Shown one piece after another: positions 1 to 10,445 of a stretch of DNA of 64,000 bases. The translations under genes were made by a program, and so were the position numbers. The DNA is from Vandiemenella viatica. Taxonomy: Eukaryota; Arthropoda; Insecta; Orthoptera; Morabidae. The notes beneath the pieces are model-generated. The model was given only the letters and a program-made list of their open reading frames with translations. It was not told where the DNA came from and ran no database searches. The stretch covers positions 185,902,437 to 185,966,436 of the forward strand of contig JARYHS010009186.1 of NCBI GenBank assembly GCA_031002005.1. The letters run 5' to 3'. Position 1 is the first letter of the stretch. Every line of letters starts with the position of its first letter.

Positions 1-204
1 TGTAAAACTTCTTTTTCTATATCATTTATTATTTTACATAAACATATAATACTAACAAAGATGATACTTTAGAAATATAGCTGGTTAGTGATAAAAAGTA
101 ATGAGATCAAGTTTCAAGCTAGATCTACACTCCACAGTGAGTATTCATTTCGATATCTGAAACAGAAGAGTTTCTGGGCTCACACATATACTGATAATTT
201 TGAC

Positions 205-390
205 CATTCGAGTGGTGATTTCCATGCCAGCTGTCACAACTCTCATTACCTCAATAACTGTTTCACAGTCAGACTAGGCCCTACAATCACTTCCTCATTC
301 AATATCCAGAGGTGGGAATTGCCCTGGCAACACATTCTGGAGACTAAAGGTCTCTATGTCAGATTATACCCACCTTTCTCAACCTAATAT
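205..390 (+). pseudogene. Penelope-like element fragment: C-terminal tail of GIY-YIG protein
   Basis: The frame ending at a stop near 387 reads LNNCFTVRLGPT and then RWELPWQHILET. The same tail occurs in the better preserved Penelope copies of this window, as LNNCFTVRAIRV and RRWELAYQYIIQT near 46150-46290, and in decayed form near 11330 and 18880. This piece follows the GIY-YIG endonuclease domain in that family. Only the last ~55 codons are left and no terminal repeats are visible, so it is a short relic. The upstream part of the same open frame is not recognisable. Confidence 0.6.
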
Positions 391-1300
391 ACCCATCACT
401 TACTAGTATTATTAATTTATACGTATAAACTTCAGTTCTATTTTCAACCTTGATTATTAAAAATGTAAAATTTTCACCTGTTTTCCATGTCTCCTTTTGA
501 TGTTATTTTGATTAATTTCTTTCCTGTTATTAATAATTGCACCAATATTATTGGTGTGCCCACCATTATTCATGTGTCTGTGTTGAATGTGGGCACTTCT
601 GCAAGCTCAGTCATATTTTATTTTCTTGAAAAATGGCATTGCTTGAAAAATTCTTTTTTTTTTTTTTTTTCTTTTTTAAAAACTGCTTATTGTCTCTTAA
701 CAGTGAGGTCTTTAGAGATGCGTTGAAATATTGCATTTTTGTTTGTATTTTTTTGTTGCATATCTACTACCTTCAAGTTTGATGAGTTGTGGGTATATAT
801 ATTTTTAGACTTGTCAAATGATTTTGGAGTAAAGTCCTTTATAGAAATAAAATTACATTTTTCTAGGAATATGAGAAGTACTCTAGTGTTTTGATACGTG
901 TTGGTGAGTGAGCAACATAATCAGTTAATTATTCACATTAATAATTTATAAAGTAAACACAGGAACTAATTAGGGCAAGTGAAGGGAGCCCTTACACTAG
1001 GCGACACATTATGCACACCTAGTGGTACACTTTTTGAAAAAACTGCCGCACCTAAAGATGTGAAATTGAACATTATAATTATTTGTTCATGCTGGCAAGG
1101 AGAGGTCTTCAGTTTGTAAATCACTATCATAGAACAAACAAGTCTGGTAAATAGTACGTCACCTGTCGTTTCTCACCCTGAAGCAGTTCTGTCTGGTGGG
1201 CCTCTGTTTAAGAGAAATTGGGGATTAAAAAGTGTAAAAATTGTGCCTAAATGAGTTATCTGGCTATGGAAGACAACTTGTTAATAACTTCGGTTTATAT
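391..1300. other. AT-rich stretch, nothing recognised
   Basis: No coding frame or repeat with support was seen. It holds a poly-T run near 651-677. Confidence 0.5.
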
Positions 1301-1302
1301 GT

Positions 1303-1378
1303 GCGTGCTGAGGTGGCGGTTTGATGAGCAGGGGGTCCTTAGTTCGACCCCAACCCCCCCAATTTTTTTTTTTCTGTT
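1303..1378 (+). repeat. Possible tRNA-related SINE 3' part
   Basis: A B-box-like stretch (AGTTCGACCCC) follows a GC-rich block and is followed by a T-rich tail. This fits the tRNA-related end of a SINE. The A box is not convincing, so this stays a weak call. Confidence 0.3.
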
Positions 1379-1610
1379 TGTATTTTTTTTATTGCTATTT
1401 GATTTTGTAGCATTTCAAATTTGTTTTTGAAGAAAGTCTCCAAATTAGTTATTTTGCATTGAGAAATACACAAATGATGAATAATATAAATCATAGAAAC
1501 ATTTGAAACAAAAATTACGTGCACACCTAGAACATTTTCTTATGGATATCCTTCCACAGTCACTTCTTCTCCAGAAAGTGAAACATTAATTTAATTTTTT
1601 GTATTAAAGA

Positions 1611-1928
1611 TTATCTATGGTTGTTGAAAGTTCTTTCTAAATAAATCTGTGACTTGTGCAAATGTAGATGCATCAGTTTTGTAATTATACGAAAAAAATC
1701 ACACTCCTTCCCTTAATCAGTTATTTAAATAACTATTTAATTTTACTGACAGACTATATAAAGTTTAATCAAAATCAAAATTAAAGAATAAAAAGAAGGT
1801 ACACCTAATCGGTAAGCTTCACTCTTTAATTGAAAATAACGAACTATTGAGAGGAAATGAACTTATGCTCCAGAAAGAGCATAACTAATGTTGATCTAAG
1901 GTTGCTGAATGTTCTTTGTAAATATATA

Positions 1929-1960
<32 letters not shown>

Positions 1961-2130
1961 AAAAACCAAATTAAAAAAAATCTGTGACTTATGTAAATGT
2001 AGATGCAGCGGTTTTGTAATTAAATAAAGAAATCCCGCTGCCTCCGTTAAATGATTATTTAAATAATCGTATAATTTTAATGCTAAACTATGCAAAGCTG
2101 AATGACAATCAAAATTAAAGCACATGCAGA
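1611..2130 (+). repeat. Diverged direct repeat pair with TA/TAA microsatellite
   Basis: The segment at about 1611-1800 recurs in the same orientation at about 1895-2130. Shared landmarks in the same order are a GTTCTTT block, AATCTGTGACTT, AAATGTAGATGCA, GTTTTGTAATTA, TTATTTAAATAA and CAAAATTAAAG. The second copy carries a (TA)n/(TAA)n tract at about 1921-1965 that the first lacks. There is no coding potential. It could be a local duplication or two insertions of one unnamed repeat. Confidence 0.65.
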
Positions 2131-2424
2131 TTTTGAGAACTGTTTAATGGGAGAAATATGTTTCTACGTAACTGAAACAAACAAAAAATGCATGCAGGTC
2201 GGTAGTTTAATAAAGCCAAACACAAAAACCATAAAAGACTAGAGGTCTTACTATGCAATGGGATCACCAGAATCTACTTCTGCATTTCAAAGATAATGGC
2301 TACGTCTCCAAGATCACTGAGCCTCTGATATCGACCAGTTTCTGTCGGTGAAATGACTCAACAAAGGCTGTTTTCATCACCATATCTTCATAAAAATATT
2401 CTGTAATTTTTTGTATTGTTCCCT

Positions 2425-2640
2425 CCTCTCACCACGAATTCCCAGTCAGTTAACGATCTGGCCTAGCATTCTGGAGGACACTGGTTCGAATCCCCATCTG
2501 GGCATCCAGATTTGGGTTTTCCAGGATGCTTCCTTCAAAAGGGCCTTGACCGAATTCCTTCCCGTTACTTGCCCCCAGTCCTTGAAGGAGTCCCACCATT
2601 TATAAATGTTCTACAATCAAACACAGCCAGTCAACTGCGT
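2425..2640 (+). repeat. tRNA-derived SINE remnant
   Basis: A strong B box (GGTTCGAATCC) near 2483 is followed by a body typical of arthropod tRNA SINEs (CATCTGGGCATCCAGATTTG). The A-box side is eroded. No target-site duplication was identified. Confidence 0.45.
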
Positions 2641-3185
2641 GCTTAAGTGTGAAAGAAGGGAAGTTATTCTATGTTATTGCAATAGAATTGTGTATCATAG
2701 CTTTTAGATGTAGTGGAATGACAAGTTGTGATCAAGATATTCCAATTTTACAAAATGATTCAGATCGAGGTAGGTGACAACAGCTGATTATTTTTATTTG
2801 GTGATTTTTTTTTTATTTTTTTAACAGGAGCAGTTTCTGTGTTATATGCGTGCAATATATTGGTAACTTTTCAGTTTTCAGACAAGTCTACTGATTTTTG
2901 TAATGCAAACACAGCGGCTTCCATCTTTATCTGCCACTGCTGCTCATAACTTTTTGAGGAATTGACGAACAAAATTTGTACCATAGGAGCAGCAAGGTAC
3001 ATGTATATTTTCTGTTCTAACCACACTTCAAACAGTCACCATCCGGAAACTTTAAAGCAAAACTTTAATTTGTCTACTGAAAACAGAAAAATAATAGGCG
3101 TCCACAGTTAGTTCAGTTGACTGCACGGTATCTGTATTTTTCCTACAAGAAATTGTATAGATCATTTGGTAGAGAATTTCATTTT
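2641..3185. other. Intergenic/intronic stretch, nothing recognised
   Basis: T-rich DNA without a supported gene or repeat boundary. Confidence 0.5.
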
Positions 3186-3189
3186 CCTA

Positions 3190-3480
3190 GAGCGGTCTGG
3201 TAGCTCAGTGGTTAAGGCACTTGCTTTCAAAAAGTTTGTTGCTCCGGTCCCGGTTTTGAGTCTCAGCAGGTGCAGGAATTTTTAAGAATTGTGTTTGATC
3301 ATATGAGCTATGCCAGGTCACTCCATGGTTCGGATTCCATTTTAAACTGTAGATCCCAGAGGAAAGGAACTGACCATCCTACCTCTGACACAATGCCTTA
3401 GTATGCCTCCTTCAGGAGGATCCAACCAACCTTCGGGGGTTGGAATAAGTCAGTTTGTTATGATTCTCCACTTACTTAGG
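3190..3480 (+). repeat. tRNA-derived SINE
   Basis: A clear RNA polymerase III A box (TAGCTCAGTGGTTAAGGC) at about 3201 is followed about 40 bp later by a degenerate B box (CGGTTTTGAGTCTC). The non-tRNA body runs to about 3470 and contains a CCAACC/GGTTGG hairpin. This is the layout of a tRNA-derived SINE. Sequence decay of the B box argues against a working tRNA gene. Confidence 0.65.
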
Positions 3481-3652
3481 ATGCAGGTTGGATATGCAGT
3501 CCAGAATTCAATTCTTTAATTTTTTTCAGGTGAACGTTCTGCATACTGTAATATGTAATCCTACAGTTAAAAGGTGTTTAAAATGGTTAACAATAATTTA
3601 ACTGCAGTGAATTCTTCGCGGGAGTCCAGCCGGATAGTCATAGAATGGCGAC

Positions 3653-3684
3653 ATTTTAACAACCTGCTCGGTTGTCTTCATCAG
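3653..3684 (-). ncRNA. Hammerhead-like motif (left arm, one core change)
   Basis: On the minus strand CTGATGA, one A, then GACAACC / GGTTGTT as a 7-bp hairpin, then TAAA where a hammerhead has GAAA. The paired copy at 4945 keeps GAAA but has CTGTTGA. Each arm has therefore lost a different core position. Confidence 0.4.
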
Positions 3685-3839
3685 TTCTATTTTTAGATAT
3701 TACTTCTTGAAATCACAAAACAAACTGACTTAGCTGCCGGCGAAAAATCTAAGGTCGTGTATCGAAGCTTGCTAGGATGCCCAATCAGCACACTGGAACT
3801 GAGGGTATCAATATTGTAGACTGCTTATGGAGCCATACG

Positions 3840-3979
3840 CGGTCACCCATCCAGGCACTCACCACGCTCAATGTTGCTTAACCGGTTCACTGCCAACTGA
3901 GGGTATCAGTGATGCGGACTGCGTATGGAGCCATACCCGGTCACCCATCCAGGTACTCACCACACTCAACGTTGCTTAA
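3840..3979 (-). repeat. Two tandem 5S-rRNA-like modules (left arm)
   Basis: The 42-bp cores at 3840-3881 and 3938-3979, read on the minus strand, run from TTAAGCA to GACCG. They match the A box, intermediate element and C box region of 5S rRNA. They are the inverted counterparts of 4650-4789. Only the internal control region is present, so this is not a 5S gene. Confidence 0.7.
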
Positions 3980-4009
3980 CGTGTAGCAGTAAATGCTGGC
4001 GAACTTAAT

Positions 4010-4487
4010 CCACGGCATCAGTTTACATCCATTAGGCCTTGCTGAGGAGATTTCTGTTGTTCAAGACGTAGATCCCTGATAAACGGTCTCCAGGCTTCAC
4101 TCAAGTACAGTCTGCTGTACATATTGATGTTATTATCGTTAAGCTGTATTTATAATGCTTCCCAAATTACTGAGTCCCAGACTGAAGATACCCTGGCCAA
4201 CACCACCGTTTCATCAAACACTATATTATGCTCTTCATCGAAAGCATGTTTGGCTATTGCAGACTTTTCCACCTGTACCAGTCTTGAGTGTCGTTTGTGC
4301 TCGGTAATACATTCAGTGATGGTTCTGACCATCTGTCCGATATAAACTTTGCCGCATTCACAAGGTATGAAATGAATTCCAGGAATTCTTAGGCCTAAAT
4401 CATCCGTAACCGGGCAAAGCGTATCACGTATCTTGGCAAGCAGGTGGCTGAAAAATGCTTTTTGTACCAGACCGCACCAAGAATACA
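4010..4487 (-). pseudogene. Penelope-like GIY-YIG endonuclease domain, 5'-truncated
   Basis: Reading the minus strand from 4487, an open frame gives KAFFSHLLAKIRDTLCP, then GIHFIPCECGKVYIGQ, ITEHKRHSRL, EKSAIAKHAFDEEHNI and WRPFIRDLRL. The CECGKVYIGQ core is the GIY-YIG nuclease signature as found in Penelope-like retroelements, where it follows the reverse transcriptase and nicks the target DNA. The RT part is missing: the copy stops at the junction with its inverted partner at about 4488. The stretch is open for more than 120 codons, so it is not very old. Confidence 0.75.
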
Positions 4488-4649
4488 GCTTAATGATAAT
4501 AACATCAATATGGACAGTGGACTGTACTTGAGTGAAGCCTGGAGACCATTATTAGGGATCTACGTCTTGGACAACAGAAATTTTCTCAACAAGGCCTAAT
4601 GGATGCAAACTGTTGCCAAATTAAGTACGCCAGCACTTATGGCTACAAG

Positions 4650-4789
4650 TTAAGCAACGTTGAGCGTGGTGAGTACCTGGGTGGGTGACCGGATATGGCT
4701 CCATACACAGTCCGCAACATTGATTCCCTCAGTTGGCGGTGAACCGGTTAAGCAACGTTGAGCGTGGTGAGTGCCTGGATGGGTGACTG
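4650..4789 (+). repeat. Two tandem 5S-rRNA-like modules (right arm)
   Basis: The cores at 4650-4691 and 4748-4789 repeat with a 98-bp period. By eye the first shares about 33 of 42 positions with an insect 5S rRNA internal promoter recalled from memory, with landmarks TTAAGCA, GCGTGGTGAGTAC and GGGTGACCG. 5S-derived promoters are known from SINE3-type elements. Here they sit in the 3' region of a Penelope-like element. Confidence 0.7.
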
Positions 4790-4944
4790 CGTATGGCTCC
4801 ATACGCAGTCTGCAACATTGATACCCTCAGTTCCGGCAAGCTGATTGGGCGTCCTGGCAAGCTTCGATACACGACCTTAGATTTTTCGCCGGCAGCTAAG
4901 CCAGTCTGTTTTGTGATTTCAAGAAGTAATACCTAAAAATAGAC

Positions 4945-4976
4945 CTGTTGAAGACAACTGAGCAGGTTGTTGAAAC
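4945..4976 (+). ncRNA. Hammerhead-like motif (right arm)
   Basis: CTGTTGA, an extra A, hairpin GACAAC-TGAGCA-GGTTGTT, then GAAAC. It resembles the catalytic core of the hammerhead ribozymes known from Penelope-like elements. Stems I and III and a cleavage site were not established. Confidence 0.4.
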
Positions 4977-5045
4977 GTCTTCATTCTATGAGTCTATCCG
5001 GCTGGACTCCTGTGAAGAATTCACTGCATCAATACGCCGGGAAAG

Positions 5046-5685
5046 TATCCATTCACATAATAATTTTACTGTCAGGTTTGCATAATTTAAAGTAAATAAA
5101 GATTTTTTGAGAATGAAAAATTAATTCTTTTGATTAATCGAGTTTTGCTTTACGATAGAAGTAAGGTACGAAAATGTTGCTATGAAAATAAATACAGATT
5201 GTACATAATTACCTTAAATATTAATTCAAACTTTCCTTTTCAGACCGTAAAAATGAAGAAATATTTCTCACAATGAATTCATACCTAATGCTGTTTTTTT
5301 TTTTTTTTTATTACTATTCCTGTGCTGGAAAACTGATATAATATCACTCATAAATTATGCCCCATTAAAAAATTTTCCGAACTGGAGGTATGTGTCCAAA
5401 AACTTTGTAAGTCAGAATCTTTCACTGATCTTATTAGGGCCAGCGACACTAGCCGACAGATTTTAGATTTTTGTGATAAACATTTTGAAAAAAACTACTG
5501 TACATCTAAACGTGAAATAGAATATAAATTAGCTTGCCCTAATAATTCTGAGTTATCTCTAGATGTGTTTAAATCATTATTTTTGCAAAAAAATTGTAAT
5601 AATTTTTATTAGCATATATGTATAATGTCATGAGTGATAATAGATCATTTTGAAAATTATTTTCATTGAACGTATGAAAATTCAC
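5046..5685. other. AT-rich stretch, nothing recognised
   Basis: Holds a poly-T run near 5293-5311. It may include decayed sequence of the Helitron whose helicase end follows, but no motif supports that. Confidence 0.4.
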
Positions 5686-5689
5686 TGAC

Positions 5690-6133
5690 AACTAAATTTT
5701 GTAAAAAAAATTCCATTACAACTAGCTTTCGCAGTTACAATTCATAAAGCTCAAAATTTAACATTAAATAAAGTTGCTATAGATTTTGGAGAAAAAGAAA
5801 CTTTTGTTGGTTTACCAAATGTTGGGTTATAGGGAGTAAAAACTTCAGAAAGACTAGCATTACATAGAAGATTTTCTTATGACAGAATTAGTAATATTAA
5901 AAATATTAAAATGTAGAAAAGGGGAAGAAACTTGAATAAGAAATTTTGTATCTGATTAAAAACAAATTAAAAAAATTGATATTTTAAATACTTAAAGATT
6001 GTGTCTTACTATACTTAATTTTTGTTCATCAAACTAAAATTATGGATTTTGATGACGGTAATTTATTTAATTGTATGTAATATGTTTTAAAACAAAAATT
6101 CGCGAGCTGGCACAAAGTCGCGCTTTTAGCTAG
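5690..6133 (+). pseudogene. Helitron helicase C-terminal fragment and 3' end
   Basis: The frame near 5721-5910 reads LAFAVTIHKAQNLTLNKVAI and, after GLPNVGL and one in-frame stop, GVKTSERLALHRRFSYDRIS. This is the last conserved block of PIF1-type helicases as carried by Helitron rolling-circle transposons. About 200 bp downstream a hairpin (CGCGA at 6101-6105 with TCGCG at 6118-6122) precedes CTAG at 6130-6133, followed by T. That is the expected Helitron 3' terminus. The Rep domain and most of the helicase are absent. Confidence 0.7.
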
Positions 6134-6591
6134 TAGCTCACTGATCTCTATATAAAACAGAAATTTGAGGCATGTAGCATCATACAGACCAAAGCTTTGA
6201 AAAAAAGGGAGCACCTTAGTGTCATTTGTGATTCAACTTGCCAGCAGTACTGCCATGCTCCCAGGTTATTACGTTTACTAAAATAAACTGTTAAAATAAA
6301 GCTCATCGAAACAGTATCGTGGATATGTTAAAGACATTCTTTTAATATGTAACTTCTATAATAAAATAATAAAACATGTTCAAAGTACCAAACAACTTTT
6401 AATTTTTAAAATTGTGTGGTGAGTTAGAATGCAAAAGCTATTGAAGACTAGTAACATTTATTGCAAAACTCCTAGAGTTTGTAATATGTTAGTACTCATG
6501 TATTTAAATTAGTCTAAATGTTTAGAAAAAAGAAAAAATTATACATACAGTGAAATTTACTGCCACATGATGGGCTATTTTGACTACTAAC
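6134..6591. other. kcc intron, nothing else recognised
   Basis: Intron sequence downstream of the last kcc exon in the window. No next exon was found between here and position 1. Confidence 0.5.
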
Positions 6592-6845
6592 CAGTGATAA
6601 TATTTGAATCTTGGCCTCCAGTTTGGAGTTCGCAGAAGAGTTTGCAAAGCACAAGCAAGATTAACAAATCCATAACACATAAGGAAAAACATGGAGAGCA
6701 GGGGGGCAAGGTAGTCAACATTGCCCAGCAGGATACCACACTGGCAGATGAGCACTGTCAGGATGAGTGCCCTTGTTGGCTCACCACGACTTGAGGATAC
6801 AGCAAATGGTGCCAGAAAGGGGATAATACCATCTTTGGCAATAGC
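6592..6845 (-). CDS. kcc: K-Cl cotransporter exon (TM9-TM10 region)
   Basis: This 254-bp exon starts in phase 0 after TTTACAG and ends two bases into a Trp codon before the donor GTTAGT. It encodes [14 protein letters not shown], then [40 protein letters not shown] and [16 protein letters not shown]. These are hallmark segments of KCC transporters, which move K+ and Cl- together out of cells across the plasma membrane. The TPNWRPRF block closes TM10 before the next helix pair, whose exon lies outside the window. The reading frame is intact. Confidence 0.93.
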
Positions 6846-7888
6846 CTGTAAACACCAAGAGAGCAAATTTTATAACAAAACTGAAGTTTGGTAACTATTA
6901 TTAAATACTTGCAAGTTACGAATACATCATAAGAAAAGAAACACATTTAGGTACAGAGCAATTGCATTATTGACATTAATAATTTTGATAGCCACTTTCT
7001 CAATCGTACAATATGTAGAAAGTCTGATTTAAAAGTGGTCACATTATTTCACAAATTAAAAACTTGAGAGAGAGAACTAGGTGATACTGAAACAGATGAG
7101 TATTTTTCATTGTTTTAACTGCTGTTTTAACTGCATCATATAAAATGCAGTTGCATCGTCACGAGTTAACTGACTAATTAAAAGCATTTTGTTAATTGCT
7201 ATTAATGTATTGATATTCAAATCACAGCTACAGAAATAATTTCCATTAACTTAAAAATTCTAAAGCAATGGATTGACAGCTTCAGAAAATCGTTACCTTT
7301 CTATGTCTTTTATGGATTTTTCATAATTCCTTCAATATAAATGAAGTAAACCTTAATAACAGTATAAAACAAATCTATTAAAAAAGTTGGCAATATAATG
7401 GTGAAAAAATTTAGGAAAAAGGAAAAAACCCACAAAAAATGGGCTCTGGAGAATGTGCATAATGAAACTAAAAAAAGAAAGTAAATAGAAATACAGTCAG
7501 CATCATGTTTCTTTCTCGATTATTATTATTAGCTGATATTACTTGTGATGGAGCCTATGCTCCAAAGGAAAATTCCATAAATATCTTGTCTCAAGATAAT
7601 ATAATTAGTGGCCCTCCAACTTGCTTGCTTTTGGTGGGGGTATTACAACTAGCTTGAGGTTCAGTGTGAAAAAATAATGTTCTGAATAAGTTTGATAATT
7701 CTTTAAAAATTGTATGTAACTAAAATGTGTGTTTTTTTTTAAATTTAAATTATTGTGGCCTCCACTTTTACATTTATCGAAACAATGAGATAATGGATGA
7801 AATACAATACCACAAAGTGACAAGAATGAAGTTTAAGTTCACTGTTTAATTTAACAATTTCACTATTAAGTTTTTCCCAAACACTAAA
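6846..7888. other. kcc intron, nothing recognised
   Basis: AT-rich intron DNA between a coding exon and a pogo-like insertion. Confidence 0.5.
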
Positions 7889-7890
7889 TA

Positions 7891-8882
7891 CAGTAGAGCG
7901 TTGATAATCCAAATTATGTGGGACTGAGGATGGTTCAGATTTTTGATTGGGTCTGATTTTCAATTTGATTGTAAACAAAATATATTACGGTATAGTTTTG
8001 AAAGATTGATAGAATAATCTATTAAACATTGTTTCGCCTTTAATATTACATTAGCTACTCACAATATTTCACATACCCCTAATAAAAGCACCCAGCCAAT
8101 CAAACATCGAAAGTCATTGACATAACAAAAAAGAACTGATTTACAACTGTCGCAACTGTTAGTAGAATGCTACTGACTCCCAATGTGATCCGCTTTAATT
8201 TTTTTGTTTTAAAAACATCAATATTGAAAACTGTTTAATCAATAACAAAGGCACAGCACAAACACAGGGGATTTCAGATTTCTATAAGAAACTCAAAACT
8301 GCCAGCACACTGAAATACTATTGCAATTAGATTTGTAATTTTTGTCACATCGCAGTTACAACAAACACTCAGAATCAAAGAAAGTATCTGGATGGAAACA
8401 TGGATACTGCAGTGATAATACAATAACTAACACCAGGCAAAAGGATTAAAGACATGTTACCTTAATTTTTGTTAGTGAAATTCTGGAAAATAACAAGTGC
8501 AAAGATGCACTGTATTGTATATAGTAAAATAGTGAACTATATATATATATATATAGTTGGCTGCCAGCAGCGCTTGCGTGCAGCCATCTCACTTCTACTG
8601 AGGAAGAGCCATGCTCGAAAATTTTATTCTTTGTGTGTTTGTGTTTTTTTCGTGTACCAACGCCGCTGGAATCCCCTTCTTTGGTAAGCGGTGGTTTTTG
8701 GTAAGCGGTGGTTTTTGGTAAGCGGTGGTTTTTTATCCTATCCAATGTTCAATATATCCGCTTTTAGCGCCTTTGTTTCCTAACAATCTATATATATATA
8801 CATATATATATATGTGTGTGTGTGTGTGTGTATGTGTGTATATGTTTAGATAATTGACATTTGGATTATTGACTTTCTACTG
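7891..8882. mobile_element. pogo/Tigger-like non-autonomous element
   Basis: The terminal inverted repeats begin CAGTAGA and share ATAATCCAAAT. 20 of the first 24 positions agree between 7891-7914 and the reverse complement of 8859-8882. TA flanks both ends (7889-7890 and 8883-8884), as expected for the Tc1/mariner/pogo superfamily. No transposase is present. The 992-bp interior contains a Penelope terminal repeat fragment and (TA)/(TG) microsatellites near 8790-8850. Confidence 0.65.
8530..8740 (+). repeat. Penelope-type terminal repeat fragment with 17-bp tandem repeats
   Basis: At 8598-8620 it has CTGAGGA, one A, a GAGC-CAT-GCTC hairpin and GAAA, the hammerhead-like pattern seen elsewhere in the window, followed by a T/G-rich tail. 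Three tandem 17-bp units (TTGGTAAGCGGTGGTTT) lie at about 8684-8735. It interrupts the pogo-like element. Confidence 0.5.
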
Positions 8883-8884
8883 TA

Positions 8885-9825
8885 GCGCAACTTGACTCTG
8901 AAATAGAATGAATTCGTAATCGAAGATTAAAGTTCTGTGGAAGCATACATCTGAACCACTATTACAATCTGTTCCACAATCAGTCAAGCCACAACTTGAT
9001 AAAACTTGTAAATTCTAATAAATGTCCAAAAAGAGGAATGTGACTTGTACAAAAACTTTAACAATTTCCCCAAATACTTCAGAGATACTTTCAACAATTT
9101 TCAAGAGTCTATGGCTTTATTTTACACCAATCTTTGCACAAAAATTACGTGACCTTCCTTCAACAAAAATGTTGCGGGAGCAAATGAAAATACCAAAGTG
9201 GAGAGATTTTAAAGGTTATTTAGCCTCAGACACTGCCATTTTCCGAGATTGGTATTTTTGGAAAACAATTAATTTCATTAAAACTATTTTTTAAGATTCC
9301 AAACTTATGAAAATGATTTAAAAATTCCCTTTTAATTTACTGGAATAATCAGTCTCTTATGCAATGTTTACTTTCGCAGAGAACTATACTATTCAAGTAC
9401 CACTTCAAATTGTTTTGTTTCCAACTTGTTGTTAACTTGTATTCCATCAGTATTCCTCCTCTCTTCAGAACTATTTGTAACTTGAATAAAAACATTATTT
9501 CAAAACCCACCATTATGATCTTTTATGAAATAAATATAAAATTACAAAATCTCCAAAACAATCTGAAATGATCCAAACTGTCTAAAACTTTAAGATTTTA
9601 TACTTTACAAACCCTTTTTTTATAGTCAAAAATATAAGTGTGTATCCACCAATAACTGTCTTGTTACAACCTGTGTTTCAATTAAAATGGCAAAGCATTG
9701 CCAAGGATGGATATAAGTTTTAAGGTCTGTAAAAATTCTAGCTGAGACTGGAATTTGAACTGCCAACATCAATTCCCCTATCCTTTGTTATTAATAAAAA
9801 TGATATATTATTTTATTGGTGGTGT
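8885..9825. other. kcc intron, nothing recognised
   Basis: AT-rich, with no frame or repeat that could be assigned. Confidence 0.5.
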
Positions 9826-9829
9826 CAAG

Positions 9830-10445
9830 GATATTTTGGCAGGCTAGTTCCCATCTTAAGTGTTATGGATGGGTAATGTATCATGAAAAAACTCTCACAG
9901 CTCTTTATGTAAAACACTGAGAATGTTTGAGTGATAGGAGATGGCATGGGATGCCACTGGACAGTCTAGGCTGCCAGTATAGACTGCTTGCCTGTATCCA
10001 TTCATCATGATGGTCTGCTGGCCGAAAATCAGAATATATGCACTAAAGGCAGGTGTATAATAGTCCAAGTGGCATGTCCAATCATGTTCAATGATAGAAA
10101 AAGATTCCCTGTGTTGGGATGGGAACAGGTAGTGTTGGCTGGATGCATGCTCTAAGTTTTGTAACGAGGTTTATTGCATGGGAACAATCCACACGGTAGT
10201 GTAGGAGAATAAGAAGCTAAGTATTTGTGGATCAATATGATCTGGAGACTGAGTGGTCAGTTGAAGTATGTGTGTTACGCAGCATGTAAATACTTGAGAA
10301 GAAGGATGCAAATTTCAGGGAAGGATCTGGTCAATGGACTCGAGGCCAGGAGAGAACAGAGTCATGAATAATGGGCTTCAGTTAGCTCTAGAATGTGCCA
10401 ATTGGGAGTTGTGGGAATGGTGGAGAGTAGTGTGGAAGATTTGTT
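9830..10445 (-). pseudogene. Penelope-like element, antisense decayed copy
   Basis: Read on the minus strand it resembles the linker and GIY-YIG region of the plus-strand copies: LLVHKYLA, CGLFPCNKPR, and then NGYRQAVYTG and VASHAISYHSN against NGHRQ and the following tail elsewhere. Many frame breaks. It abuts the plus-strand copy at about 10446 in head-to-head orientation. Confidence 0.55.

Larger units (their letters stand above)
3600..5045. mobile_element. Head-to-head pair of Penelope-like 3' ends (5S/hammerhead-type family)
   Basis: A long inverted repeat. The left arm (about 3600-4155) is the reverse complement of the right arm (about 4488-5040), with a single-copy centre between. The minus-strand copy holds the GIY-YIG coding end. 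The plus-strand copy begins abruptly at about 4488 with the codons for the last ~30 residues (NDNNIN, LYLSEAWRP). In both copies the coding end is followed outward by two tandem 5S-rRNA-like modules and then a hammerhead-like motif. Inverted, 5'-truncated neighbours are a known habit of Penelope-like elements. The family differs from the other Penelope copies in the window. Confidence 0.75.

Noticed and set aside
3190..3300. A functional tRNA gene
   Set aside because: The A box is good but the B box is degenerate, the arms do not fold, and a SINE body follows. The same holds for 2425-2640 and 25798-26112.
4124..4345. Plus-strand open frame of 73 codons
   Set aside because: It is the shadow of the GIY-YIG coding sequence on the minus strand.
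4650..4789. A 5S rRNA gene
   Set aside because: Only the ~42-bp internal control region is present, twice, with 56 bp of unrelated spacer. The 5' half and the 3' end of 5S rRNA are missing.
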